In this document: positions 1 to 9,380 of the stretch, piece after piece
Layout: each line of letters begins with the position of its first letter
Numbering within the stretch: position 1 is the first letter of the stretch
DNA from: Gammaproteobacteria bacterium RIFCSPHIGHO2_12_FULL_38_11
GTDB taxonomy: Bacteria; Pseudomonadota; Gammaproteobacteria; Coxiellales; Coxiellaceae
Direction: 5' to 3'
Assembly: GCA_001801515.1 (NCBI GenBank)
Contig: MGXX01000004.1
Coordinates: 1 to 39,701 of the forward strand
DNA length: 39,701 nucleotides
Translations under genes and position numbers: made by a program
Notes under the pieces: generated by a model
Told to the model about the DNA's origin: nothing
The model's input: the letters and a program-made list of their open reading frames with translations, nothing else
The model's database searches: none

Positions 1-2
1 GC

Positions 3-1184
3 ATGCAATTAAAGCTAAGTAAAATTTATTTAACCGCAATTATATTATTATGTGGCATTTCATTAACAAGCCTTGCGCACGAAGCACCCGTTGTGGATGT
101 GCAGCAACAGCAAGAAACGCTTGATAACACAGCGCAGCCGGTAGAGTCGACAGGGGGCGAATGGCAACCTGTTTCCTCTGAAAATAATGCCAGTACAAAT
201 ACAGCGACTGCTGACAATGGAACAACGGCATCTCAGCAAAATGAATGGCAGCCCGTTTCTGCGCAACAAAATAATGCACAACCGAATGTACAGCAAGTTA
301 ATGTCGCACAATCCAGCAATGTGCAAACAGCAACCCCTGTTCAAGAAGAAGCGCTTGCTCCTACAAACCGTGATGGTTCTGTTAAACAGCGTGTTTCACG
401 CTTAGAGCAACAAGTAACAAATTACACGCAAATGAATTTACCGCAGCAGGTTAGTGATTTACAACAACAAAATGCTGCATTAAAAGGTCAATTGGAAATT
501 GCGCAACATAATTTACAAACGGTGACTGACCAGCAGAAATCCTATTACCAAGATTTGCAGCAACAAATTGCGCAGTTAGAAAAAAACAAGAAACCAGTGG
601 CCACTCAAGCCAGTGATGAAACATCAACCGCATTTACTAAAAAAGACAGTATTCCAAAAGACGATAAAACAGTCGTTGCGGATAATACGCCATCCTCATC
701 AACAATGGATAATTCGCAACTCACAACCGGGTCGAGTGCAGATCAAGCAACGGCGTCAACAGATTTATCGACAACCAAAAAATTACCCTCTTTGAGTGAT
801 GCAGATTCTTATGATAAAGCATTTCGCTTATTATCAAACAAGCATTTTAATGGCGCGAAAACAGCATTTAGCAATTATTTAAGTGATTATCCGCAGGGGA
901 GATTTGCGGTCAATGCCCATTTTTGGTTGGGTGAAATTGCATTAATGAATCAGCATTATCAGGCTGCTGATAAGCAATTTAAAACTGTAGTGGCTGATTA
1001 TCCAAAATCAACCAAAGTGCCGGATGCAGAGTTGAAAATCGCAATGATTCATGCGGCGACAGGGAAAACGACAACCGCACAAAAAGAATTTAAGGCTATT
1101 CGCAAAACTTATCCTGGCACAACGGCTGCGCAATTGGCGAGCATTCGCTTGCAACAGTTGGCAAATGCAACGAGTGTGCAGTAG
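3..1184 (+). CDS. cpoB: Cell division coordinator CpoB (YbgF), Tol-Pal associated
   Basis: Periplasmic partner of the Tol-Pal system, which in E. coli links outer-membrane constriction to peptidoglycan synthesis. Residues 1-25 form a signal peptide ending near SLAHEA. A long Gln/Thr/Asn-rich stretch follows, then a coiled coil (about 125-195, starting RVSRLEQQV) that corresponds to the trimerisation segment of YbgF. The C-terminus (about 265-385) holds three TPR-like repeats with the family signature AHFWLGEIALMNQHYQAAD. At 393 residues it is longer than E. coli CpoB (about 263), and the surplus is the low-complexity linker. The start lies 2 bases from the window edge, so upstream pal/tolB cannot be seen and a slightly earlier start cannot be excluded; the signal peptide makes the given start plausible. 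Confidence 0.9.
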   Translation: MQLKLSKIYLTAIILLCGISLTSLAHEAPVVDVQQQQETLDNTAQPVESTGGEWQPVSSENNASTNTATADNGTTASQQNEWQPVSAQQNNAQPNVQQVNVAQSSNVQTATPVQEEALAPTNRDGSVKQRVSRLEQQVTNYTQMNLPQQVSDLQQQNAALKGQLEIAQHNLQTVTDQQKSYYQDLQQQIAQLEKNKKPVATQASDETSTAFTKKDSIPKDDKTVVADNTPSSSTMDNSQLTTGSSADQATASTDLSTTKKLPSLSDADSYDKAFRLLSNKHFNGAKTAFSNYLSDYPQGRFAVNAHFWLGEIALMNQHYQAADKQFKTVVADYPKSTKVPDAELKIAMIHAATGKTTTAQKEFKAIRKTYPGTTAAQLASIRLQQLANATSVQ

Positions 1185-1245
1185 AAATATAGTTTATGCT
1201 CTATACTTCTCACTCTCGCGACGGTTTCAACTGCTGAATCTAATA

Positions 1246-3480
1246 TTATTTTTTAGAGGCGGCGGCTGTAGCAGGTTGCATTTGCACGGTATCTCCATTT
1301 TCTTTCTTCGAATTAAAAAATCCCACTTTCCCGTGTGGATGTCTCAGTTTCGCTTCTTCTTCTTTATTTCCTATTTTATTATCAGGCAATTTAAAAAGTG
1401 CTGGCGATAATTGAGAACAAAGAACCTTATTTGTACTATTTTTTTTATCATCAATATTTTCTTCTGTTATTGCATTTTTATCATAAGACAAGTTTGTCGT
1501 TATTCTTGTTGCCCCCAATGCAGCGTTCGTATTCGCTCCGCCTGAACCCGCACCACCTGAGGCCACCGCAAGACCATGAACAGTCGTATTCGGTAAATTT
1601 AAGCCTGTAAAAGTATTCGCTGTGCTGTGCACGCCCGCTTGTGCAGCGTGACTTGTCCCAATTCCCCAGCCCTGACTGCCGCTATTGGTAACAACGGTTG
1701 CAAATAAAAAAAGCCGTTTATTGGCACGTACAGCGCTTTCTACTTGTTGGTATTTATTTTTCATTTTAAATTCTGCAAAAGCTTTTGCTATTTTACGCGC
1801 TGTTTCGATAGGGTGAAGGATGGCAAGTGCAGCACTTTTCACGACGTTTATCATGTAAGTAGCGCTTCTGGTATAAAATGTACTATTAATCAGTGCGCCC
1901 ATTGCAATGGTAATAGCCAAAGACGCTTTTTCTGCTGCCACATGCGCTAAACGAAAAGTATTGGAAAAAATGGTTACTGCTTTATGCTTGAATAATAGTG
2001 TTGTTGCAATGGTGAGAACGGCAGCGACAACTAAAGCCCCTGCGAAGAAAACAGTGTGAATAACGGTATCCAATGTTTTACTCGCAACGTGTTCGCATTT
2101 TTCCTTGTATGATAAATCATGCCAATGTTTATTGTCGGGTTTAAAAAAATCAATAAAATCATCTTTTATTGTTATTAATTTATTGATGAATCCCTCATCA
2201 GCCCACTTCCGAAGCATAAAATCATAAAGTGTTGCAATGGCAATGGCAGTGACAACGGCAATGACAGCAGCCAATACAATTAAAGTAATAGGCGGCGTTG
2301 CAAGGGCTGCAGCAACGCTCAATCCAAATATCAAATGTCCTAATGTTACCAGTGCAGAGCCAAAAGATAAAAATCCATATGACAATCCAGCAGCGCCAGA
2401 AAAAATAGACCCGATTGTTTTAATTGTTTTCTGACGGGGCGTGTCCGTTGATTTTCCAAACCAAATTTCTTTTATCACGGAATAACTGTCATTGCGCAAT
2501 AAAATAAAATTGCACAATGCAGCAGGAATGCCGATTGCCAAAACAGCAATTAAAAAAGGCCATGTAGCAGCAAGAAAAGTCGCAGCAATTAAACCTTCAC
2601 CAACACCCACAATTAATGAAATGGCAAACGAAAATTTATTGATGCGTGATTTTTGTTTTTTTCGTGTGGTTCTGTAGGCTTCATCAGTAACTGACTCAAT
2701 GCCAGAAACAGCGGCGTAATTTTGTTTGGAAATATATTTTTTCTCGCCGGTTTTTTTGTCTGTTTCTAAATAGCAAAATTTCCGTAAAATAGAATGATCT
2801 AATGCTAATAATTTTTTCAAGCGATCGAATTCAGCGCGCGCATGCTGGCGTAGATGATATAACTCACTGGATTTATCAAAGTAATAATTGGTTTTTTGGT
2901 ATATGGGAAAATCACTGCCTAAATCAGGATTTTTCGCATCGTCTTCTAAATCATGATATTTAATCAATAATTTTTTGCGTTTTTCAAATTCCGCTAAATT
3001 ATTATTGTAATGCACCAATAATTTTTTTAAATTAACAATGTGTGTTTTGCCGCTATTTTTTGGGTCATGCCCTGTCAATCGCGCAAATGCATGAATATGT
3101 TTCTTTAATTTTTTTAATTCATTTTCTTGCGCAGCCCTATTTTTTTTTACTTCCGCTATTAATCTTTTTTGTGCTTTTGTTTTTTCCCGCCCATCATTTT
3201 CAGCTTCTTCTTCAGGCGATTTTTTTGCAGCTTCAGCAGCTAAGTAATTAAATAAATTGTAAAGATCATTTAATTTATTTTTTGAAGCTAATAATTTACT
3301 AACTACCCAATCATTTCCCATTAAGCACAATTGCATTGCCAGTTGTAATGTCACATCATTTATATTATTTTCGTTGAAGGTAAAGCCAGGGCGAAGTTGT
3401 GCTTCGAGGCTGGCTGAAATGGGGTGCCCCAGAATATAGGTCAATGTCTTTGTGATGTTGGTCTCAATTGTATCGGTCAT
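1246..3480 (-). CDS. Large multi-membrane coiled-coil protein, candidate effector
   Basis: About 744 residues, family not recognised. The first 80 residues are mixed. Residues about 85-190 are highly charged and predicted coiled coil (KTKAQKRLIAEVKK). Several hydrophobic segments follow at about 280-340, 360-425 and 475-500, with a weaker one at 520-540. A Gly/Ala/Ser/Thr-rich stretch lies around 605-660, and the C-terminus is charged (ending ATAAASKK). This layout is common among Dot/Icm-type effectors and inclusion or vacuole membrane proteins, but no catalytic motif is visible. I prefer ATG 3480, preceded by AGAGG at a good distance. The alternative GTG at 3486 lies inside that Shine-Dalgarno sequence. 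It stands alone, divergent from the rhodanese gene. Confidence 0.75.
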   Translation of the reverse strand: MTDTIETNITKTLTYILGHPISASLEAQLRPGFTFNENNINDVTLQLAMQLCLMGNDWVVSKLLASKNKLNDLYNLFNYLAAEAAKKSPEEEAENDGREKTKAQKRLIAEVKKNRAAQENELKKLKKHIHAFARLTGHDPKNSGKTHIVNLKKLLVHYNNNLAEFEKRKKLLIKYHDLEDDAKNPDLGSDFPIYQKTNYYFDKSSELYHLRQHARAEFDRLKKLLALDHSILRKFCYLETDKKTGEKKYISKQNYAAVSGIESVTDEAYRTTRKKQKSRINKFSFAISLIVGVGEGLIAATFLAATWPFLIAVLAIGIPAALCNFILLRNDSYSVIKEIWFGKSTDTPRQKTIKTIGSIFSGAAGLSYGFLSFGSALVTLGHLIFGLSVAAALATPPITLIVLAAVIAVVTAIAIATLYDFMLRKWADEGFINKLITIKDDFIDFFKPDNKHWHDLSYKEKCEHVASKTLDTVIHTVFFAGALVVAAVLTIATTLLFKHKAVTIFSNTFRLAHVAAEKASLAITIAMGALINSTFYTRSATYMINVVKSAALAILHPIETARKIAKAFAEFKMKNKYQQVESAVRANKRLFLFATVVTNSGSQGWGIGTSHAAQAGVHSTANTFTGLNLPNTTVHGLAVASGGAGSGGANTNAALGATRITTNLSYDKNAITEENIDDKKNSTNKVLCSQLSPALFKLPDNKIGNKEEEAKLRHPHGKVGFFNSKKENGDTVQMQPATAAASKK

Positions 3481-3608
3481 GACCACCTCTTTGTTTATAT
3501 GATCTATTGTAGGCTATGAATATTAAGGCAGCATGACGGAGCGCTTAAGGCTTTATGAAGAGATGTACAATTAGGTATTTTCTAACCCATTGAAAATTAC
3601 GTTTTTTG

Positions 3609-3640
3609 TTGAATAGACGCGATAAATCGCGTCTATTCAA
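3609..3640. repeat. Perfect 15-bp inverted repeat before the rhodanese gene
   Basis: Left arm TTGAATAGACGCGAT (3609-3623) and its exact reverse complement (3626-3640) are separated by two A residues. The palindrome ends 5 bases before the Shine-Dalgarno AAGGAG of the rhodanese gene. It could be an operator or an mRNA hairpin at the ribosome entry site. It lacks the T-tract of an intrinsic terminator, and no plus-strand gene ends upstream. Confidence 0.7.
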
Positions 3641-3656
3641 AAATAAGGAGTTGCAA

Positions 3657-4034
3657 GTGAAACAACATTCAAGTCGATTTCTAACATTGGTGACAGAATC
3701 AAAAAAGCGCATTAAAGAAATTACACCAGCCAATTTGAAGGAAAAGATGGATCATCATGAACCTTTGGTCATCATTGATGTCCGCGAAGACAATGAATGG
3801 CCGATAGGGTATATCCCCACTGCGATTCACATTGGAAAAGGCGTGATTGAACGCGATATCGAAAAGAAAATTCCTGATCCAGAAACACAAATTGTGGTGT
3901 ATTGCAGCGGTGGTTTTCGTTGCGCTTTGGTTGCAGAGAGTTTGCAAAATATGGGTTATAAGAATGTGTATTCACTAGATAAAGGATTGTCGGGTTGGGT
4001 TGATGCAGGAAATGCAATCGATAAGGAATATTAA
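3657..4034 (+). CDS. Single-domain rhodanese-like sulfurtransferase
   Basis: A 125-residue protein consisting of one rhodanese fold, a class that carries sulfane sulfur on an active-site cysteine as a persulfide. Landmarks are IIDVREDNEW (about 39-48), GYIPTAIHIG (51-60) and the active-site loop YCSGGFRCA with catalytic Cys83. A second cysteine (Cys89) lies in the same loop. I chose GTG 3657 because AAGGAG stands 6 bases upstream; extending the frame further upstream would translate the perfect palindrome. It has no signal peptide and is probably cytoplasmic. The gene converges on the PIN toxin gene and their stop codons share the bases TTAA. The physiological acceptor is unknown. Confidence 0.85.
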   Translation: MKQHSSRFLTLVTESKKRIKEITPANLKEKMDHHEPLVIIDVREDNEWPIGYIPTAIHIGKGVIERDIEKKIPDPETQIVVYCSGGFRCALVAESLQNMGYKNVYSLDKGLSGWVDAGNAIDKEY

Positions 4035-4432
4035 AGCTTCGCCCAATTTTCCAACTTAAGACCACGAATACGTTCGAAATGTTTTGTGTTGTTGGTGACG
4101 AGAGTGCTGTGATTTGCTAACGTGACACTGGCGATTAATAAATCCATGTCGTCTAACGTATTACCTTGCGTATGTAATTTTGCTTTTTGCTGAGCAAAGA
4201 TATGCGATGCTTCATCTGAGTAATCAAGCACTCGTATATTTTTCATGGCATCACCAACTGTTTTTAAATTTTGTTCAATTTTAGCTGACTTAAAAGCACC
4301 AAATAGCAGCTCAGTTTTATTGAAAATAGTGGTCGACAAATCATTTGCTGTAAGGGTAGACATTTTATCGATAATTTTTTGATGGTTTTTGAAAAAATAA
4401 ATCCAAATGTCGGTATCTAATACATACTTCAT
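4031..4432 (-). CDS. vapC: VapC-like PIN-domain ribonuclease toxin
   Basis: A 133-residue PIN-domain protein. VapC toxins are Mg-dependent endoribonucleases that cut tRNA or rRNA when free of antitoxin. The acidic residues of the PIN site are visible: Asp6 in YVLDTDIW, Glu41 in NKTELLFG, and Asp94/Asp95/Asp97 in LDDMDLLIA, followed by the conserved LVTNNTKHF stretch. Its ATG overlaps the antitoxin stop codon by 4 bases (ATGA), the usual translational coupling of such pairs. The stop overlaps that of the convergent rhodanese gene. All key residues are present, so the toxin appears intact. Confidence 0.9.
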   Translation of the reverse strand: MKYVLDTDIWIYFFKNHQKIIDKMSTLTANDLSTTIFNKTELLFGAFKSAKIEQNLKTVGDAMKNIRVLDYSDEASHIFAQQKAKLHTQGNTLDDMDLLIASVTLANHSTLVTNNTKHFERIRGLKLENWAKL

Positions 4433-4677
4433 AACTTAGCCTTAATTGTTTTGTTTCGACGAGATTGTTTAATTGTAGCTAACATTGCATCGGCGTCTTC
4501 ATCACTGAAGGCACCTGCATATTTCATGAGTGGATTGTCTGATTTAAGTTTTTTATCTGCATAGAAAGTCAACGCTTGCTCAACCACATCGGTTTTAGTC
4601 GTGTGAAGCCTCTGCTCTAATCGGGCTAAAGTAATTAATGTGTTTTTTTTAAATCGGAAACTAATTGCTTTTCTCAT
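4429..4677 (-). CDS. vapB: Ribbon-helix-helix-like antitoxin paired with the PIN toxin
   Basis: A small basic protein of about 82 residues. It begins MRKAISFRFKKNTLITLARL, a beta strand then helix pattern typical of ribbon-helix-helix antitoxins. The C-terminus (AFSDEDADAMLATIKQSR) would be the toxin-wrapping part. ATG 4677 is preferred; the frame remains open to 4707 but the extension MYIHSFREHK is not needed. Such antitoxins bind their own promoter and repress the operon. The upstream gap 4678-4750 is AT-rich and would hold the promoter. Assignment as antitoxin rests on the short N-terminal motif and the coupling to vapC. Confidence 0.8.
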   Translation of the reverse strand: MRKAISFRFKKNTLITLARLEQRLHTTKTDVVEQALTFYADKKLKSDNPLMKYAGAFSDEDADAMLATIKQSRRNKTIKAKL

Positions 4678-4750
4678 CTTATGCTCACGAAATGAATGTA
4701 TGTACAAATATATAGTATTTTAAGTTTTTGTCAATACGCCCGGCTTATAT

Positions 4751-4793
4751 TTTTTCGCACACTTGTAGCGTCGCTATATAAGTGTGCGGAAAA
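4751..4793. repeat. Long imperfect hairpin between parE and vapB
   Basis: The outer arms TTTTTCGCACACTT (4751-4764) and 4780-4793 pair with one T-G wobble. An inner stem TAGCG/CGCTA (4766-4770 with 4772-4776) closes on a single base. It lies 8 bases beyond the parE stop and would fold in the parE 3' end. The terminal A/T pairs supply both the A-tract and the T-tract, so it could act as a bidirectional terminator, but no U-run extends past the stem on the parE strand. Confidence 0.5.
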
Positions 4794-4800
4794 TTTATCG

Positions 4801-6702
4801 CTAAACACTCGCCAAATTCCCCTTGTTTTCCAGCCATTCCTTACGGTCGGCGGCACGTTTTTTTGCGAGCAACATATCCATTATATTTTCCATTTTGCTG
4901 TGGTCTTCTAGCGTTAATTGAACCAAACGGCGTGTGTCGACATTCATGGTTGTCTCGCGTAATTGCAGTGGATTCATCTCACCTAATCCTTTAAAGCGCT
5001 GAATATTAACTTTGCCTTTGATATTTTCTGCTTGAATACGATTTAATATGCCTTCTTTCTCATCATCATCTAATGCATAAAATACAGTTTTTCCAGCATC
5101 AATTCGATAAAGTGGTGGCATTGCAACATAGACATGACCTGCTTTAATAAGTGAACGGAAATGTTTTAAAAATAATGCGCATAATAACGTGGCGATGTGT
5201 GCGCCGTCGGAATCGGCATCTGCTAAAATACAGATTTTCCCATATCGCAAAGAAGATAAATCATCCACGCCAGGATCAACGCCAATGGCAACCGTGATGT
5301 CATGCACTTCGTTGGATGCCAGCACTTCTTCAGAAGAAACTTCCCAGGTATTTAATATTTTTCCACGCAATGGCATAACGGCTTGAAAAGTGCGATCACG
5401 CGCTTGTTTTGCAGAACCACCCGCAGAATCCCCTTCTACTAAAAATAATTCACAGCCCTGCGTATCCTGTCGTGAGCAATCGGTTAATTTTCCCGGTAAT
5501 GCAGGACCTGCGGTTACTTTTTTTCGAATGACCATTTTTTCTGAGCGTAATCTTTTTTGTGCATTGGCAATAAATAATTCTGCTAATTGTTTTCCCAATT
5601 CAACGTGATGATTAAGCCATAAACTTAAGGCATCTTTGACAACGCCATTGACAAAAACAGCGGCTTGTCGTGCTGTTAAGCGTTCTTTTGTTTGTCCTGC
5701 AAATTGGGCGTGTTGTAATTTAATAGATAAAATATAACGGCATTGTTCCCAAACATCGTCAGCCGTTAATTTTACGCCGCGTGTTATTAATTTATGCATG
5801 TCACAAAATTCACGCACTGCATCCAACATGCCTGAGCGCAAACCATTTACATGCGTACCACCTTGTGAAGTCGGAATTAAATTAACATAACTTTCGGCAA
5901 CAGAGACTTCATTATTTGGTAACCAAGTAAGCGCCCAATCAACCGTTTCACTTTCACCTGTAAAATGGCCCATAAAGGGTTCGCTGGGTAATTGCTCGTA
6001 ATTTTTTAACGCATCTAATAAATAAGATTTTAAACCGTCTTCATAGCACCACGATAATTTCTCATTTTTTTTCTCATCAAAAAAATTAACAATTAAACCG
6101 GGACACAAAACGGCTTTTGCGCGAAGTGTTGCTATTAAAGTAGATAATATAAATTTACTGCTATCAAAATATTTTTCATCTGGCCAAAAACAAATGGCGG
6201 TTCCTGTTTCGTGTTTCTCACAATGATCAGTGATTTTTAATTTGCTTTGTGCTTCACCGTTTTTAAAGGTCATGCCATATACATTGCCATTTTTTTTCAC
6301 GCGTACAATTAATTGTGTTGATAATGCATTTACAACGGAAATGCCAACGCCATGCAAACCACCAGAAAATTCATATGTTTTACTGGAAAATTTTGCGCCG
6401 GAATGAAGGCGCGTTAAAATTAATTCAACACCAGATACTTTGTGCTCAGGGTGAATATCTACTGGCATGCCACGTCCATCGTCGGTGACAGACAGTGATC
6501 CGTCCTTTCCAAGCGTGACATCAATTTGTTTAGCGTGATCTGCAATTGCCTCATCCACTGAGTTATCAATGACCTCGTGTGCTAGATGATTAGGGTGAGA
6601 AGTGTCGGTATACATACCTGGATTGCGGCGTACAGGATCTAAGCCTGTCAGCACTTCAATTGCTTCGGAGGTATACGCATCAGTGCGTTGTTTGTTAGCC
6701 AT
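4801..6702 (-). CDS. parE: DNA topoisomerase IV subunit B
   Basis: ATPase subunit of topoisomerase IV, which decatenates daughter chromosomes together with ParC. It has 633 residues, as usual for ParE and much shorter than gyrase B of enterics. The GHKL ATPase motifs are EVIDNSVDEAIADHA, DDGRGMPVDIH and GGLHGVGISVVNALS. The TOPRIM domain follows with EGDSAGGSAKQARDR and DADSDGAHIATLL, then the C-terminal RFKGLGEMNP motif. I start at ATG 6702 (MANKQRTDAY), preceded by AAGGA; the frame is open for 13 more codons upstream. The absence of the GyrB-type insertion in the TOPRIM half supports ParE over GyrB. parC is not in the window. Confidence 0.96.
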   Translation of the reverse strand: MANKQRTDAYTSEAIEVLTGLDPVRRNPGMYTDTSHPNHLAHEVIDNSVDEAIADHAKQIDVTLGKDGSLSVTDDGRGMPVDIHPEHKVSGVELILTRLHSGAKFSSKTYEFSGGLHGVGISVVNALSTQLIVRVKKNGNVYGMTFKNGEAQSKLKITDHCEKHETGTAICFWPDEKYFDSSKFILSTLIATLRAKAVLCPGLIVNFFDEKKNEKLSWCYEDGLKSYLLDALKNYEQLPSEPFMGHFTGESETVDWALTWLPNNEVSVAESYVNLIPTSQGGTHVNGLRSGMLDAVREFCDMHKLITRGVKLTADDVWEQCRYILSIKLQHAQFAGQTKERLTARQAAVFVNGVVKDALSLWLNHHVELGKQLAELFIANAQKRLRSEKMVIRKKVTAGPALPGKLTDCSRQDTQGCELFLVEGDSAGGSAKQARDRTFQAVMPLRGKILNTWEVSSEEVLASNEVHDITVAIGVDPGVDDLSSLRYGKICILADADSDGAHIATLLCALFLKHFRSLIKAGHVYVAMPPLYRIDAGKTVFYALDDDEKEGILNRIQAENIKGKVNIQRFKGLGEMNPLQLRETTMNVDTRRLVQLTLEDHSKMENIMDMLLAKKRAADRKEWLENKGNLASV

Positions 6703-6800
6703 ATTTTTCCTTGCGTAAAAATTAATCAGGTTATTCATCAAGTTGCGAAATTAACTATCTTCGCGTAGTCTACATCCACTTGAATAAAGGAGATAATCAC

Positions 6801-8093
6801 TTGACCACACTATCAAATAATCAGCAAAAAGAAAAAAACTATCGGTATTTACCCTGGATTATTTTTGGGACCGGTATTTTGTACTACTGCTTTGCTTATT
6901 TGTTGCGTGTTTATCCTTCTGTGATGGAACATCATCTTCTTTCTTACTTCAATGTGGGTGAAAAAGATTTTGGCCTGATCACTGGTTTTTATTATCTGGG
7001 TTATGCGCCGATGCAATTACCAGTGGGGGTGACTGTCGATAGAATTGGTGCGCGTCGCTCATTAATTCTTGGCTGTATCATCGCTTGCTGTGGGGTATTT
7101 ATTTTTGCAAATACGCATCACTTAGGTATTGCGTTGACGGGGCGGTTCATGATTGGTATCGGTGCGGCATTTGGTTATGTCACGGCACTTAAAATTGCGT
7201 CACTTTGGTTGCCCAGAAAAATATTTGCAACAGCAACGGGTTTCTTAACGGGTTCTGGCATGATTGCTGCGATTATCACTGATAATTATTTAACGCACCT
7301 AATACGTGTCACACACTTTCATAATGTTTTATTGTTTCCTGGATATGTCGGTATTATTTTATTTATTCTTATTTTGCTTTTTGTGCGACAAAAGAAAAAT
7401 ACCGATGGGGAAATGCACTCCGTATCCCATACAGCATCTTATAAAATATTGTGCTATCAATTATGGAAGATTATGAAAATGCGTCAAATGTGGCTGATTG
7501 GATTGGTAGGTGCCTTACTTTATTTGCCTGCTTCTGTTTTTGTTGATGCTTGGGCCATTCCTTTTTTAAAAACTGCGCGTCATTTCTCACGCACTGATGC
7601 TGCATTTGGTGCTTCGTTAACACTGGCGGGCTGGATTATTTCGAGTTTTACGGCAGGATTTTTATCGGATTATTATGGAACACGAAAAATTCCATTAGTA
7701 ATTGCAGCATTGGGCGCAGCAACGGTTTCTTCACTTATTTTATTTTTGCCTATTGGTAGTCACAATCTAATGTATTGTTTACTTTTTGCATTGGGTATTT
7801 TCTGTGGTCCACATCCACTTTGTTTTTCATTGGGAAAAGAAAATTGTCCGCATGATATTTCTGCAACGGCAGTGGCCTTTACCAATTTTGTGATTATGGT
7901 GGGGGGAATGGTTATGCAGCCTGCTGTCGGTGAGTTTTTGGCGCTGCTTAGTAACTCAACCACGAGCAATACCAATGTGATTTATTCAAACATGGATTAT
8001 TCCATCGCATTAAGTATTATCCCCATTGGATTAATTATTGCCTATTTTGCAACATTATTTATTCAGGAAACGTTTGGAAAGCAGGTCGAATGA
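6801..8093 (+). CDS. Major facilitator superfamily transporter
   Basis: A 430-residue protein with about twelve hydrophobic helices, an inner-membrane MFS permease. The signature between TM2 and TM3, GVTVDRIGARRSLILG, matches the MFS motif D-R-x-G-R-R. The cytoplasmic midpoint loop runs from about 205 to 235. The translation start is probably TTG 6801, which has AAAGGAG 8 bases before it; the earlier in-frame TTG at 6780 precedes that Shine-Dalgarno. MFS proteins of this type are numerous in Legionella and Coxiella, but the substrate cannot be read from sequence. Its last bases overlap waaA by ATGA, so the two are co-translated. Confidence 0.85.
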   Translation: MTTLSNNQQKEKNYRYLPWIIFGTGILYYCFAYLLRVYPSVMEHHLLSYFNVGEKDFGLITGFYYLGYAPMQLPVGVTVDRIGARRSLILGCIIACCGVFIFANTHHLGIALTGRFMIGIGAAFGYVTALKIASLWLPRKIFATATGFLTGSGMIAAIITDNYLTHLIRVTHFHNVLLFPGYVGIILFILILLFVRQKKNTDGEMHSVSHTASYKILCYQLWKIMKMRQMWLIGLVGALLYLPASVFVDAWAIPFLKTARHFSRTDAAFGASLTLAGWIISSFTAGFLSDYYGTRKIPLVIAALGAATVSSLILFLPIGSHNLMYCLLFALGIFCGPHPLCFSLGKENCPHDISATAVAFTNFVIMVGGMVMQPAVGEFLALLSNSTTSNTNVIYSNMDYSIALSIIPIGLIIAYFATLFIQETFGKQVE

Positions 8094-9370
8094 TTCGCCT
8101 CATTTATACGGTTATTTATTATTTAATTATACCATTCGTGTTAGCACGCTTACTGTGGCGATCGCGACATGCAGCTGATTATCGTAAGCGATGGAGTGAG
8201 CGCTTTGGATATATCAAACGAATTAAAGCAGGCGACAGTATTTGGGTGCATGCTGTTTCTGTTGGCGAAACATTGGCTGCTATCCCACTTGTTAAAATGT
8301 TAATGAAACAATACTCACCTCATTTTCATATTATTGTTACAACGACAACGCCGACAGGTTCAGCCCTCGTTACCAAGTATTTGCGTAATGAAGTTATTCA
8401 TGTTTATGCGCCATTTGATACTCCAACGGCAGTATCGCGCTTTTTACGTCGCACACGCGTAAAATTATGTGTGATTTTAGAAACAGAGTTATGGCCTAAT
8501 TTGTTATCGATTTGTCGGAAGCAAAAAATTCCCGTTATTTTGGCGAATGCGCGACTCTCTGAAAAATCCTATAAACGATATCAATTGGTGTCGAATTTAA
8601 CCAAGAAAATGTTAACAGCCTATCACATGGTTGCGGCACAAGGTGTGTTGGATGGTGAGCGTTATTTACAGTTAGGACTTGATCCTAAAAAACTCATCGT
8701 TACGGGTAATATTAAGTTTGATTTGCATATCCCTGACGAATTAATTCAACAAGGAAAAGACATTCGTCAGCAAATTGGCCTTGAGCGTCGTGTCTTTGTA
8801 GCAGCCAGCACGCATGAAGGTGAAGATGCCATTATTCTTGATGCGTTTCAAAAAATTCGTCAAGAAATCCCCAGTTTATTTTTAATTTTAGCGCCACGTC
8901 ATCCTGATCGCTTTAGCAAAGTCGCAGAATTGTGTCGCGAGAAAAAATTTCAAATTGCCATCAGATCACAACAAACAAAAATCAATGAAAAAACGGATAT
9001 TTTATTGTTAGATACGATTGGTGAATTACAAATGATTTATGCAGCCAGCGATATTGCTTTTGTGGGTGGCAGTTTAGTGCCAACGGGAGGACATAATATC
9101 ATTGAACCTGCGGCATTAGGCTTACCGATTTTAACCGGCCCGCATTTACATAATTTCACAGAAATCAGCAAATTATTGCAAAACGCGGGGGCGGCGCAGG
9201 TGATCACTGATGCGCAGAGTATCGCAGAAACCGTCATTGGCTTGTGTTCCGCAAAAGAATTATGCGAAAAAATTGGTTTGTGTGCGAAAAAAACAATTGA
9301 GGCAAATCGCGGTGCGTTGCAGCAGCATTTGGAGTGTGTTGCGCGGTGTATATCCAGCTCAGAGCCCTGA
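8090..9370 (+). CDS. waaA: 3-deoxy-D-manno-octulosonic acid (KDO) transferase
   Basis: Transfers KDO from CMP-KDO to lipid IVA at the inner face of the inner membrane, the step that starts the LPS core. It has 426 residues, normal for the family. An N-terminal membrane anchor is followed by the family stretch DYRKRWSERFGY. Further conserved pieces are WVHAVSVGET, TTTTPTGSALV, ETELWPN, NARLSEKSYKRY, FVAASTHEGED, LAPRHPDR and GGSLVPTGGHNIIEPAALG. It is coupled to the MFS gene by a 4-base overlap. Its presence indicates an LPS-bearing outer membrane. A hairpin lies across the stop codon. Confidence 0.96.
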   Translation: MIRLIYTVIYYLIIPFVLARLLWRSRHAADYRKRWSERFGYIKRIKAGDSIWVHAVSVGETLAAIPLVKMLMKQYSPHFHIIVTTTTPTGSALVTKYLRNEVIHVYAPFDTPTAVSRFLRRTRVKLCVILETELWPNLLSICRKQKIPVILANARLSEKSYKRYQLVSNLTKKMLTAYHMVAAQGVLDGERYLQLGLDPKKLIVTGNIKFDLHIPDELIQQGKDIRQQIGLERRVFVAASTHEGEDAIILDAFQKIRQEIPSLFLILAPRHPDRFSKVAELCREKKFQIAIRSQQTKINEKTDILLLDTIGELQMIYAASDIAFVGGSLVPTGGHNIIEPAALGLPILTGPHLHNFTEISKLLQNAGAAQVITDAQSIAETVIGLCSAKELCEKIGLCAKKTIEANRGALQQHLECVARCISSSEP

Positions 9371-9374
9371 GCTG
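9355..9374 (+). terminator. Hairpin across the waaA stop codon
   Basis: An 8-bp perfect stem (CAGCTCAG at 9355-9362 with 9367-9374) and a 4-base loop span the end of waaA. It could end the MFS-waaA transcript. The following bases (AATATAAG) contain no proper U-run, so termination is only possible. Confidence 0.35.
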
Positions 9375-9380
9375 AATATA

